Counted from the stretch's first letter, positions 16,920 through 25,279 are shown. The stretch is 34,275 nt of DNA from Echinicola pacifica DSM 19836 (GCF_000373245.1 NZ_KB890744.1:1-34275), one strand, 5' to 3'. The notes: generated from the sequence alone by a model not told the origin. Made by a program: numbers and translations.

Positions 16920-16946
16920 ATCATTTTGGGCTTAAATAAAATTTAG

Positions 16947-16958
16947 TAAAACGTTTTA
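16947..16958. promoter_or_regulatory. LacI-type operator candidate upstream of susC
   Basis: TAAAACGTTTTA is a perfect 12-bp palindrome with a central CG, the hallmark of LacI-family operators. It lies 28-39 bp before the susC start. TACAATTG just upstream on the minus strand resembles the TAnnTTTG element with one mismatch, but I see no TTG at the right distance. The palindrome is short and in AT-rich DNA, so chance is possible. Confidence 0.5.
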
Positions 16959-17577
16959 TCAATTGTAGAATAAAAAACAACACTTATTAGATGTTGTCAA
17001 ATACCTAAACAATTACGAGCCTTAATATAACACTATCTTTCTATCCAGCACCATAATTTCAATTAAATATGTTTTTTAATTTAAAAATACAGAAAATTTT
17101 ATTTATCCTCCAACCTAACAAAAATTGATAAACCTCCCACACTCCTTGATTGATCCAATAAATTTTCATTACTTTCACCTCACTCTTCCCTACTAACTTT
17201 TCCAAAATTCCAATTTCAAATGAAGTAAATCTCAAAGAACCTTAGCATCCAATAATCACCCTAATTGACACTATACCCTAAAAACCAATACATTATAGTA
17301 TAATCCCGCTATAATCCCCTTAGCAATACAGGGAATTATTGAACTACTATTTTGAGAGAAAAGTCAATGGCGGCAAGTAAACATCACCTACTAAAAAAAA
17401 GCAATTTATTATTCAAGAGTATCTCCTGAGATGAGGATATACTTAGCTTTCACACCTATAAAAGGAATATAACACGAGTCCAATCTAATATAAAAAACAT
17501 ATCTAATTCAACTAAATAATTTTAAATTTAGGACTCTATCCCTAGACTAATAGTAATAAAATAAGTAAAAAAGATAA

Positions 17578-17608
17578 GGTCCCTTCTGATCAGAAATCAG
17601 AAGGGACC
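17578..17608. terminator. Strong terminator after the metal-uptake genes
   Basis: A perfect 13-bp stem, GGTCCCTTCTGAT/ATCAGAAGGGACC, has a 5-nt loop. On the minus strand it is followed by TTATCTTTTTTA. It lies about 110 bp past the end of the His-rich lipoprotein gene. Confidence 0.75.
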
Positions 17609-17717
17609 CTTAATTAATCACTTCCTCTCTAAAAGGTGGATACCAGAAACCCAATTCATCCTTTAATTTTTAAAGTTAAAGGATGAAAAGCTTTCAATCC
17701 CCTTTCCCCTATCTCGC

Positions 17718-18422
17718 TTAATGCTCATGGTCCTCCTCTGAGGCATGAATCTCAAAGTTCAACTTCAGGATATCTGAGCCTGCAAAGGCTTCTGCATAAT
17801 CAGACCTGTTCCAGTCGGAGCGCTCCACAGTTGACTTTGTGGCAGGATCGGTGAATTTTCTCATAATAAAGGTTACCGCATGAGTCTGGGCTGAATTGGA
17901 ATGACCTAGGGTAAAATACGTCAGCACTCCCGTCGTTTCATACTTTCCATCCACCAGCGTACCCTCACCATACTCCTTTTCACGGGCTTGGAATATCGCT
18001 CCGGACTCATCCTCTGTGTCCGCATTTAATAGTATATTTCCACCCACCAGGAAGGCCTTATACTGATCGGCCGTCTCTTTGTTCTGGACAAAATCGCCCT
18101 CTACCCGATTCCCAGCATAATCCCAGGCTTCTAAGGCCACTTTATAGATCCCATCCGGATCCAAATGGAGATGACCGCCAGAACTGGCATTTCCCAAAGC
18201 ATCAAATTCTATCACCTGCGACTCGCCCTCCACCGCATCATCAATCCCGTGAAAGTGATCTCCATGTGCGCCTAATCCCTCTCCACCAGATATCTCCGTA
18301 AATATCAGACTCGCTTTCTCTATCCCTTCCTCAGGAATCACCGGGCTATCCTCATCTGTACACGAAAACCCTAAAACTGCAAATGCTAAACTGGCAATAA
18401 TAACTTTTCTCATTCTTTTCAT
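17718..18422 (-). CDS. His-rich lipoprotein, putative metal binding
   Basis: The 234-residue protein has a lipoprotein signal peptide with Cys21 (AVLGFSC). Three His clusters stand out: GAHGDHFHGIDD near residue 52, GGHLHLDPDG near 82-91, and the C-terminal EEDHEH. Together with several Asp and Glu residues these suggest zinc or another divalent metal as ligand. I do not know a named family for it. It follows two DUF4625 lipoproteins and a ZnuD-like receptor on the same strand and has its own 7-1-7 palindrome upstream (18472-18486). It could be read separately under the same regulator. It may capture the metal at the surface and pass it to the receptor; this is inference. Confidence 0.7.
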   Translation of the reverse strand: MKRMRKVIIASLAFAVLGFSCTDEDSPVIPEEGIEKASLIFTEISGGEGLGAHGDHFHGIDDAVEGESQVIEFDALGNASSGGHLHLDPDGIYKVALEAWDYAGNRVEGDFVQNKETADQYKAFLVGGNILLNADTEDESGAIFQAREKEYGEGTLVDGKYETTGVLTYFTLGHSNSAQTHAVTFIMRKFTDPATKSTVERSDWNRSDYAEAFAGSDILKLNFEIHASEEDHEH

Positions 18423-18471
18423 TTTTGTTATAGTTTGAATTTTAATTGGTTATGTAATTAATACTATTATT

Positions 18472-18486
18472 CGCAACAATGTTGCA
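18472..18486. promoter_or_regulatory. Fur-family (Zur-like) operator candidate before the His-rich lipoprotein gene
   Basis: CGCAACA-A-TGTTGCA is a 7-1-7 inverted repeat with one mismatch. It lies 50-64 bp upstream of the gene start. It matches both sites in front of the TonB receptor gene at 19688-21925. The 7-1-7 layout is the one used by Fur-family repressors. Confidence 0.65.
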
Positions 18487-18604
18487 TATTATTTTTTTGG
18501 CAATAATTCCCCCTTCCTAGGGAATATCCCTAGGATTAGGTAAGTCTTACTCATAAGTGCAGACACCTGAAAACCGATGAATCTATAAGACCTTCAGTAC
18601 TATT

Positions 18605-19075
18605 TTATTGAATCTGTAAACTGATCCCTTTCAGGCTTTGCCAGCCTTCATGATCTGTCAACTTGACTAGGAAATGATAATCTCCCGGATCAATATCTTC
18701 GGGCACGGAAATACTGAGCTCCGCCTCATAGGTAGTTTTCCCTGCGGGAATGGCATGGCTTTCGATTAGCAAAAAGGGATTCACAGGAGTTTTGGTAGGC
18801 ATCATATCGCAGTCATTCACCTCTGTGCTATGCGTATGATGGTCAAAATTGTGATGAATATCCAAGCTGAAGGAACCGAGTTGGAAATTATCAGAAAACC
18901 GGGCCCTGAATATAAAGTCCTCGCCCCGCTTCACTAGAGCGCATTGGCTGGGGAAAGCCTCTGCAAAATCCATCGATATCTCTGGATATTGAGTATCCAC
19001 AGCGTCATTTTCCGTACAGGATCCTAGGCCAAATACTATCATTATTAGCAGAATTGCCGATTGTTTTATTCTCAT
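18605..19075 (-). CDS. DUF4625-type lipoprotein with a His cluster
   Basis: A short lipoprotein (156 residues) with Cys20 (VFGLGSC) and an Ig-like beta-sandwich domain. The sequence FRARFSDNFQLGSFSLDIH, followed by a cluster of six His within about 12 residues (HHNFDHHTHS) and an Asp-Cys-Asp (NDCDMM), is striking. The end, DPGDYHFLVKLTDHEGWQS, is typical of DUF4625 proteins. The His cluster sits where the paralogue at 19200-19676 has EQQADKLYD, so one copy seems specialised for metal. It is the third gene of the receptor unit, 124 bp after its paralogue. Metal binding is an inference from composition. Confidence 0.7.
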   Translation of the reverse strand: MRIKQSAILLIMIVFGLGSCTENDAVDTQYPEISMDFAEAFPSQCALVKRGEDFIFRARFSDNFQLGSFSLDIHHNFDHHTHSTEVNDCDMMPTKTPVNPFLLIESHAIPAGKTTYEAELSISVPEDIDPGDYHFLVKLTDHEGWQSLKGISLQIQ

Positions 19076-19199
19076 CCTCTTTTGTTTAGCAATTGTTTTA
19101 TTGTTTTAATAATCAGGTCAACAAAGAAAAAATGGCTTTCTTTATCCTCCTCTTCCAGACCTTATTGAGGGGGGTAGAATTCTCACTGAAAGTTTAGCG

Positions 19200-19676
19200 C
19201 TAATCGGAGGACGGGTTTTCTGCTGCCCGCACCTGGACGAGATAGGACTCTTCCATCAGGGATCCATTTTGGTCCTTTATATAGAGGGTAAAGAGATATT
19301 CTCCCTCCACCGCAGCTGCAGGAATCATAAAATGCTTATGGACAGTGGTGTTTTTGAGGCCTTCAAACTCCTCCCACTGGATCTCAAAATTCCAGGGAGC
19401 GTCATAAAGCTTATCGGCTTGCTGCTCGATGCGTACCCCCACGGATTCGATCAGGTTTTCGGCGAGAACCTGGACATTGAGATGGAAATCCTGCCCGATG
19501 GTCAGCGTCCTATTATCCCCTGATCCTATCTCCAGCTCACTGAAGGAGGCGGGCCGTGGCTCCATATCTTCCTCCTGGCTACAGGAAAAAACAGCACCTA
19601 GTCCGATACCTATAAAAAGAGGAAGCCAATAAACGTTTTTGTTCAGGGGTACAAAGCGATTTTTCATGCGATACAT
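19200..19676 (-). CDS. DUF4625-type lipoprotein
   Basis: A 158-residue protein with a rather long lipoprotein signal peptide (Cys32, GAVFSC); starting at Met4 would shorten it slightly. The mature part is one Ig-like domain: FHLNVQVLAENLIESVGVRI, HKHFMIPAAAVEGEYLFTLY and KDQNGSLMEESYLVQV. It is a paralogue of the protein encoded at 18605-19075 but has few His residues. It begins 11 bp after the TonB receptor stop, so cotranscription is nearly certain. A role as accessory surface lipoprotein of the receptor is likely. Confidence 0.7.
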   Translation of the reverse strand: MYRMKNRFVPLNKNVYWLPLFIGIGLGAVFSCSQEEDMEPRPASFSELEIGSGDNRTLTIGQDFHLNVQVLAENLIESVGVRIEQQADKLYDAPWNFEIQWEEFEGLKNTTVHKHFMIPAAAVEGEYLFTLYIKDQNGSLMEESYLVQVRAAENPSSD

Positions 19677-19687
19677 TATTAAATTAT

Positions 19688-21925
19688 TTAAAGTTGAAAG
19701 GGAATCAAAAGGGAAAAAACGAGGTTTCGACCTTGCTCAGGCAGGTCTATCAGTCGATAGAAACTAGTATGATTCATATAGCCTGTGTTTAATACATTTT
19801 GCACTTGGAAGTTCAGGGTCATTTGCTGGCCCCAGAAGATCAGATCTCCCCCTCCTTTGATGCTTAGCAGCTGGTAAGCCGGGCTAGTTTTTTCTGGTGG
19901 GACAATCCGATTTTGCCTCGCGGTAAGGCGATAATCGATTCCTATAAAAGGGGCTGTAAGCCAAGCGGTGGACCTAAACGACTTTTCTATCCCAGCGATC
20001 ATGGAGGCGGGAGGAGAAAATGGCAGTGAATACCCCTTCTTTGACCCACTGACCTGCTGGCTATACAAAACCTCCCCTCCAAGGTCCAGATGTAATTGGG
20101 GTAACAGCCGGAAGTCCACATGAAATTCTGCCCCATACCGAATCACCTGCGCTTGCTGATAATTAAAAACCTGATTTCCAGCACCGTACAAATAATCGTA
20201 GGCAGCACTGGGGTTGAGGTAGATATAATTGGTGAAATAATTGAGGTAGGGGCTGAAATCAAAGGTCAGTTTCTCCGTCTGATAATTCGCCTCCAGGTCC
20301 AGCTGAAAAGAGCGCTCAGGATCCAAATTCGCATTACCTCTTTCGAATCTATAATAATGATAATTGACGCCATTTGCTCCCAACTCCTGGGCAAGAGGAA
20401 CCCGATAGGCTGTACCAAAACTGCCCTTATAAGTCCATGTTCCGGGCGTATAAGTCAAGCCAATCGATCCCACTATACTGCTAAACTGCCGCTCCAACTC
20501 ATTCGCCCGATAGAGATAATCTCCAGGGGTAGGTGAAGCCGAGGTGCTTGAAGGAAACCAATCTTGATAAGCCTCAATATTAATTTTATGATAATCAAAT
20601 CTGGCGGCGACCTCGATCAGCCACTGCTCCGTCCACCGCCATTTGTCCAGCGCATACAGTCCAATAGCTCGTTTTTCATGAGCAGGAATCAAAAACCCCC
20701 AACCTCCAATTTTATTTCTCTGATATTCCGCGCCAAGACCCACTTGCAGCTGATGGCGATTCAGGAACCAATCTGACCGCGCATTGAGGATGCCCGTTGA
20801 CTTATCAAAAGCCCGCTCCAAATCCGCTGGATCGCTACGATCTGAAGGATAATTGGCTGGCATAAAACCATGATTGACATATTGGCCCCATTCGCTGCGA
20901 TCGTTGATTTGCCATCCCATATCCAGTTCCAATAGAGCTTTATCAAAGGTAAACCTTAGCTGATCCGCCACTTTCAGGTGACTTACCTCCTGCATCGGCA
21001 GCAGAATATCTGTGGAAGACTGATCATGCAGCTCAGTATTCACCGCCCGAGGCTCGAGCCCATGGGCATTGGCAAAGAATCCAGCTCTGGTACTTACCCG
21101 GGATAGGCTAAGGACATTGCGTAGTCTGGATGTTTTATAACCCCAGTTGAAAGCCCAATTCTGCTCAGTTCCGGCGGTATTCCTCACCCTATTTTGATCC
21201 AAAGCCACAGGATAATTATATACATGTACAGTGTCCGCGGGCACCCTAAAGTCACCATAAGTGGCTGCCGTCAGCCTTGCCTCCAGCCACCAATGGTCCG
21301 AGGTATAATAGATGTGGCCAGACCCGCCGGCCCAATTCATATTCGACTGAGTTCCCATGGACAGCTCACCACCAGCGGTATTTCTTTCCGGATAGTTGGA
21401 TGCCTGGATATCCAGCACCCCTCCAATGGCATCCGAGCCATAGCGCACCGATGCAGGTCCCTTAATCAAAATAACCTCGCCAATTCCGTACTGATCCACC
21501 TCTAAGCCATGATCTGCGCCCCACTGCTGCCCCTCATGCTTCAGGCCATGCTCCACCACCATCACCCTATTGAACCCCAGCCCTCTTATCTGTGGCTTGG
21601 AGGCCCCGGAGCCCACGCCTATGCTGCTGATCCCCGGAATTCGCTCCAGGGACTTCATCAGACTGCCTGACCTATTTCTCCTTATAAAATCCTCTGAAAT
21701 AAATGAAATAATAGACACCTCTTCTCTCCTGCGCTGAGCGCCTAAACCCTCAACCGTCACCTCCTCCAGCTCTACTAACCCGCTAGGCAGTTCAAGCACC
21801 GAAGTATCCCTTGGGGCGGTTTTGACTGGCATGTCCAGACTTGACCTAGCCAGCTCCTTAGCCTCCGCTGAGCCAGTAGATATCCAGAAAAATGATAAAA
21901 AGCCTAAAACAAAATTCATAAACAA
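19688..21925 (-). CDS. TonB-dependent receptor, ZnuD-like, putative zinc uptake
   Basis: The 745-residue outer membrane receptor has a signal peptide, no CarboxypepD domain, a TonB-box-like region (LEEVTVEG), and a plug with LMKSLERIPGISSIGVGSGA, IRGLGFNRVMVVEHGLKHEG and GPASVRYGSDAIGGVLDI. The segment QQWGADHGLEVDQ in the plug sits where zinc receptors of the ZnuD type carry their DH-containing metal site. The barrel ends in NLVFSLLIPFQL. It leads a unit with two DUF4625 lipoproteins and is preceded by a perfect promoter with two 7-1-7 palindromes, which fits repression by a metal-bound Fur-family protein. Zinc is the best guess; copper, manganese or a metallophore remain possible. Confidence 0.8.
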   Translation of the reverse strand: MFMNFVLGFLSFFWISTGSAEAKELARSSLDMPVKTAPRDTSVLELPSGLVELEEVTVEGLGAQRRREEVSIISFISEDFIRRNRSGSLMKSLERIPGISSIGVGSGASKPQIRGLGFNRVMVVEHGLKHEGQQWGADHGLEVDQYGIGEVILIKGPASVRYGSDAIGGVLDIQASNYPERNTAGGELSMGTQSNMNWAGGSGHIYYTSDHWWLEARLTAATYGDFRVPADTVHVYNYPVALDQNRVRNTAGTEQNWAFNWGYKTSRLRNVLSLSRVSTRAGFFANAHGLEPRAVNTELHDQSSTDILLPMQEVSHLKVADQLRFTFDKALLELDMGWQINDRSEWGQYVNHGFMPANYPSDRSDPADLERAFDKSTGILNARSDWFLNRHQLQVGLGAEYQRNKIGGWGFLIPAHEKRAIGLYALDKWRWTEQWLIEVAARFDYHKINIEAYQDWFPSSTSASPTPGDYLYRANELERQFSSIVGSIGLTYTPGTWTYKGSFGTAYRVPLAQELGANGVNYHYYRFERGNANLDPERSFQLDLEANYQTEKLTFDFSPYLNYFTNYIYLNPSAAYDYLYGAGNQVFNYQQAQVIRYGAEFHVDFRLLPQLHLDLGGEVLYSQQVSGSKKGYSLPFSPPASMIAGIEKSFRSTAWLTAPFIGIDYRLTARQNRIVPPEKTSPAYQLLSIKGGGDLIFWGQQMTLNFQVQNVLNTGYMNHTSFYRLIDLPEQGRNLVFSLLIPFQL

Positions 21926-21936
21926 AACTCATTATA

Positions 21937-21951
21937 TGCAACAGTGTTGCA
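21937..21951. promoter_or_regulatory. Proximal Fur-family (Zur-like) operator of the TonB receptor
   Basis: TGCAACA-G-TGTTGCA is a perfect 7-1-7 inverted repeat. It abuts the TAnnTTTG element (21950-21957) and covers the predicted transcription start, a classical repressor position. Confidence 0.75.
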
Positions 21952-21979
21952 AATATAGAAATTAGCATTTATGAAACAA
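21950..21979 (-). promoter_or_regulatory. Promoter of the TonB receptor unit
   Basis: On the minus strand TTG (21979-21977) is followed after 19 nt by TATATTTG (21957-21950), a perfect match to TAnnTTTG. The TTG lies inside the distal operator and the TATATTTG touches the proximal one. Transcription would start roughly 20 nt before the receptor ATG. Confidence 0.7.
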
Positions 21980-21986
21980 TGTTGCA
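21972..21986. promoter_or_regulatory. Distal Fur-family (Zur-like) operator of the TonB receptor
   Basis: TGAAACA-A-TGTTGCA is the same 7-1-7 repeat with one mismatch in the left arm. Its centre is 35 bp from the centre of the proximal site. It covers the TTG element of the promoter. Confidence 0.65.
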
Positions 21987-22101
21987 ATTAGAAAAATTAG
22001 AAGAAATTACTGAGGAGCTTGATGAAATATGGCTAAAGCAAGCAGGTAAATCGTTTATTTATATAAGGATAAGGACGGGGAAATTGAAAATTGACCAGTA
22101 A
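21979..22101 (+). CDS. Possible 40-residue ORF, divergent from the receptor gene
   Basis: The frame starts with the ATG inside the distal operator and gives a 40-residue product, beginning MLQLEKLEEITEELDEIWLK, that looks like a charged amphipathic helix, then KSFIYIRIRTGKL. I do not recognise it, and there is no clear ribosome-binding site. It may be a chance ORF, or the 5' end of a lost gene that shared the operator. Confidence 0.2.
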   Translation: MLQLEKLEEITEELDEIWLKQAGKSFIYIRIRTGKLKIDQ

Positions 22102-22384
22102 TAACATTCCCCGCATAAATCAGGAATCCATCTCCAAAATTCCCTAATTTTGGATTTAGGCGTCACAAGACCTTTATAAGTGGAAACCAAAGTTCTTAAA
22201 ATCATTCCCATCAAAATCCTAATGGGCAGCAGGCCTAGGCTACGATTTTGGGATTATAAAGAGTTCGTTGGGGCTTTATTAGTTTATTGTGGTAATATGA
22301 GGGGCATTTAGAAGCCAATGCCTCCACCTCGCCGAAGACATTTACCCTTATATTTTGAATAAAAACAATATTTACCTCCATAAA

Positions 22385-23968
22385 ATGACCTTAAAACACT
22401 ATATCAGAATGCCCCTTTTGGGCCTATTATTAATGCATTGTTTCTCCTCATGGGGACAGACCAATAGGGATTCGAATCGCCCAAATATTATCCTTATCTA
22501 TGCGGATGATCTAGGCCGGGGATTGCTTTCCGGAGAGGGCCAGGGGATCATCAAAACCCCACATATCGACCAGCTGGCTCAGGAGGGAATGCGATTTGAG
22601 AATGCTTATGGGAGTATGCTTTGTGCGCCAGCACGAGCCAGCCTGATCACTGGCTACCATGATGCGCATGGAGATCGCTGGAGAATCACCCAAGGGGGGA
22701 TTTACAAAAAGATTTCTACCGGCGAAATGACCCAGGACGCTATCGAAACCATGGTAAACGAGCAGATTGGGAGTATTCCAGAGGAAGAGGTTTTCCTTCC
22801 TCAGGTGCTCCGGGAAGCAGGATATACCACGGGAGAAATCGGCAAATTGGAATGGGGATTTGCGACTACGGACCAGGAAATGAAGCGTCACGGATGGGAC
22901 TATTATTATGGCTATTTAGATCATGAGCGGTGTCATGGATTTTATCCTCCATTTTTATTTGAAGATGGTCATCTTATAGAAATCGAGGGAAATACCCTCG
23001 TAAACTGTGGCAAAAGCATAGAACATGAGACGCCAGAAGCCTATGCAGAGCGCTGGAATATGGAAGGAAAAGCGCAGTATTCGCAAAACCTGTTTTTAGA
23101 AAAAATACTGGACTTCATACGGGACAATAAAGATCAACCTTTTTTCCTTTATCACCCTACCCAACTTCCTCACGGCCCAGTATCCATCCCGGAAGTGGCC
23201 GAGGAATACCTGCATGATGATCGTCTCACTCCAATCGAAAAAGAATATGCCTCCATGGTAAAGATGCTGGATGACCATGTGGGTATCATTATGGCCGAGC
23301 TGAAAGCCCTGGGGATTGATGACAATACCATGGTGATTTTCACCTCTGATAATGGGCACGAAATCTATTATTCCCAGGAAGGACGTATCCTCAAACCGGT
23401 GAGGAATATGCAAACGGGGAAGTTTTTTGATGATGTCAATACCAAATATTATAGCGAACTGGCCGGAGATGTCTTCGATGGCAATGACGGCATGGCCGGA
23501 GTAAAACGTAGCAACTGGGAAGGTGGAGTGCGCGTACCGCTGATCGCCCGATGGCCAGGCAAAATCAAGGCTGGCGCCAGCTCTGAGGCCTTGGTAACCA
23601 ATTATGATTTCATGGCAACTATGGCAGACCTCGTGGGATCTGCCCTTCCGCCCAATAAGGATGGCCTTTCTTACCTGCCTGAATTGCTGGGCAAGAAAGT
23701 GGAAGAACATGATTATATCGTCTATTCCTCCTTTATGGGACCTGCTTTGGTCACTAATGAAGGGTGGAAAATCCGCTATTTCTCCAAAAAAGACCTTTAT
23801 CAGCTCTATTATTTACCTGACGACTATCGGGAAGAAAATAATATCATCGCTATGAATCCAGAAAAAGCAGAGGAACTCAAAAAACCCCTAATCGAAGAAT
23901 GCGAAGGAGATCTGGACAATGGCCTTTTCCAAAACAATAAGTCCATCGTCACTTACCCCTCTCATTAA
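22385..23968 (+). CDS. Secreted sulfatase, S1 family
   Basis: I place the start at 22385, giving 527 residues and a signal peptide ending WGQ. The longer frame from 22355 adds ten polar residues. The sulfatase fold is clear: NIILIYADDLGRG (metal-binding Asp pair), TPHIDQLAQEGMRFENAYG, then CAPARASLITG with Cys80 as the residue converted to formylglycine. The motif is CxPxR with Ala where the common form has Ser. Further on, IFTSDNGHE supplies metal-binding Asp and Asn, followed by RVPLIARWPGKI. It removes sulfate esters, probably from an algal or host glycan, in the periplasm. It is the only intact plus-strand gene I can support here, and converges with an SGNH hydrolase. The substrate cannot be told from the sequence. 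Confidence 0.92.
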   Translation: MTLKHYIRMPLLGLLLMHCFSSWGQTNRDSNRPNIILIYADDLGRGLLSGEGQGIIKTPHIDQLAQEGMRFENAYGSMLCAPARASLITGYHDAHGDRWRITQGGIYKKISTGEMTQDAIETMVNEQIGSIPEEEVFLPQVLREAGYTTGEIGKLEWGFATTDQEMKRHGWDYYYGYLDHERCHGFYPPFLFEDGHLIEIEGNTLVNCGKSIEHETPEAYAERWNMEGKAQYSQNLFLEKILDFIRDNKDQPFFLYHPTQLPHGPVSIPEVAEEYLHDDRLTPIEKEYASMVKMLDDHVGIIMAELKALGIDDNTMVIFTSDNGHEIYYSQEGRILKPVRNMQTGKFFDDVNTKYYSELAGDVFDGNDGMAGVKRSNWEGGVRVPLIARWPGKIKAGASSEALVTNYDFMATMADLVGSALPPNKDGLSYLPELLGKKVEEHDYIVYSSFMGPALVTNEGWKIRYFSKKDLYQLYYLPDDYREENNIIAMNPEKAEELKKPLIEECEGDLDNGLFQNNKSIVTYPSH

Positions 23969-24021
23969 TCAGCTTCCTCCTTCATGACTTCAAAAGATGC
24001 CTGGTGATTGCGGATGAACCC

Positions 24022-24675
24022 TTATTTCATCCGCTCTGCCAAAGCCTTCTGAAGTTGTGAAGTGATTTTTTGGCTAATCTGCTCATATCCCTCCTTGGAA
24101 TAATGAACATCATCAGGGCCGTTTCCAGCGGTTTTGTGGATCTTTTTGGTCCATGAATAAATATCATTGACCTCAATATCATTTTCCCGCATGATCCGCT
24201 TCGCCACTTTATTATACCGCTGGGCATCCTTATCAAACCTGCCAGGCTCCTCTTTGGGTACATAGCTGGTGGTGACAAAAATCAGTTTGGCATCGGACCT
24301 TTCCTTAAGGATGGACACCAAAGCCCTCAAATTACGCTCATACTCCTCCAGGGAGGCCGTCAGCGTCCCATTGACCTTGTCTCTATCCATCTGAGCATCC
24401 CTATAGCACAGGTCCCATAAGCCCCAGTTGAACTGGATGATATCAAATTCCTCAGCTCCCAGCCACTCCTCAATATGAGCCAGGCCATTGGCGGTAAATT
24501 TAGCATTGCCAGCATTATGGGTGACCTGAGCCTTTCCCTGAAAATAATCCGCCACAAAGGGGGTATAACCTATGGAAATAGAGTCCCCAATGATGAGTAT
24601 TTTTGGCTTTTCAGATTGGCTGAAGCTCATTAGCATGAGCAAAATTATACTGCTTAAAAGAAAACGCTTCATCAT
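24022..24675 (-). CDS. Secreted SGNH/GDSL-family hydrolase
   Basis: The 217-residue protein has a short signal peptide and then KILIIGDSISIGYTPFV, block I of the SGNH family with nucleophile Ser32. Block III is seen as FNWGLWDLC and block V as DDVHYSKEGYEQ, giving the catalytic Asp and His. Such enzymes are esterases that often remove acetyl groups from polysaccharides. The gene ends 53 bp from the stop of the convergent sulfatase gene. Both may act on the same decorated glycan, which is inference. A hairpin, GCGGATGAA/TTCATCCGC (24010-24034), spans its stop codon and may help end both transcripts. Confidence 0.85.
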   Translation of the reverse strand: MMKRFLLSSIILLMLMSFSQSEKPKILIIGDSISIGYTPFVADYFQGKAQVTHNAGNAKFTANGLAHIEEWLGAEEFDIIQFNWGLWDLCYRDAQMDRDKVNGTLTASLEEYERNLRALVSILKERSDAKLIFVTTSYVPKEEPGRFDKDAQRYNKVAKRIMRENDIEVNDIYSWTKKIHKTAGNGPDDVHYSKEGYEQISQKITSQLQKALAERMK

Positions 24676-25279
24676 AATACTATTAATAGGTTCATTAAAA
24701 ATTAAAAATAAGTATTCCCAGCCAAAAACCGGGGTTTTGAACCAGTATTTTACCCTTACTCTATCTATTAGAATACTGCTCCAATAGTAGGTCTAAGAAC
24801 TCAAACTGATCATAAAAACCGAGCAGCATAAGGGTACCTCCTCAGCATTTGCCGAATATAAATCTCCATCCAATCCGGCCTTTTTGTTCTTCCCCGAAAG
24901 CTCGGTGGCAGTGATCAATTGTACTTCCCTCTGCTTCATTTTTGAGTTTAAAGCCTAATAAGGACTCTATTAATAGCGGGGAATATGAAATCTATACAAC
25001 AAAAGAAAGGGCTTATCACAGGGTAAAAATCAAAAAGGCATAGCACTTTTCATAAAGAGCTATGCCTTCTTTTTTTGCTAAAGTCTGGGAGCCATTCGGA
25101 AATCAAGGCCATGAATTGGTCTGAATAGAAATCAAATGGCTATTCGCCAAAACCCTCATGCTAATGGGTATCCTCTAAAAGGATGGTTCTACTGAAATCT
25201 ATCAGTTGAAAGTGAGAAGTCACCGCCATATAATCAATATAGAATTCAGGCCTTCATTCCTTTATGCTGCCTATATGGA
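24676..25279. other. Intergenic region with a terminator and one short ORF
   Basis: Apart from the terminator at 25032-25075, this stretch has a 48-codon minus-strand ORF at 24793-24939 (beginning MKQREVQLITATELSGKNKK). I do not recognise it; it may be a relic. I see no other gene. Confidence 0.4.
25032..25075. terminator. Bidirectional terminator
   Basis: A 10-bp stem AAGGCATAGC/GCTATGCCTT, extended by CTTT/AAAG around a TCAT loop with one mismatch between, is flanked by T-runs on both strands (CTTTTTTT on plus, TTTTTG on minus). It lies about 200 bp after the haloacid dehalogenase-like gene, which is its most likely user. Confidence 0.75.

Larger units (their letters stand above)
16920..17717. 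other. Long intergenic region upstream of susC
   Basis: About 800 AT-rich bases with no supported gene. It contains the LacI-like palindrome at 16947-16958, a weak inverted repeat (ACAACA...TGTTGT, about 16977-16997), and the terminator at 17578-17608. A gene for the regulator that would bind the palindrome is not in the window. Confidence 0.5.
21926..22384. other. Divergent intergenic region, receptor gene to sulfatase
   Basis: The left 60 bp hold the two operators and the promoter described above. The rest contains the 40-codon ORF and no other supported gene. TATATTTT about 25 bp before the sulfatase start resembles TAnnTTTG with one mismatch, but I found no convincing TTG partner. Confidence 0.4.

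Noticed and set aside
23096-23710. 204-codon minus-strand ORF inside the sulfatase gene
   Set aside because: Antisense shadow; the plus frame has all sulfatase motifs.
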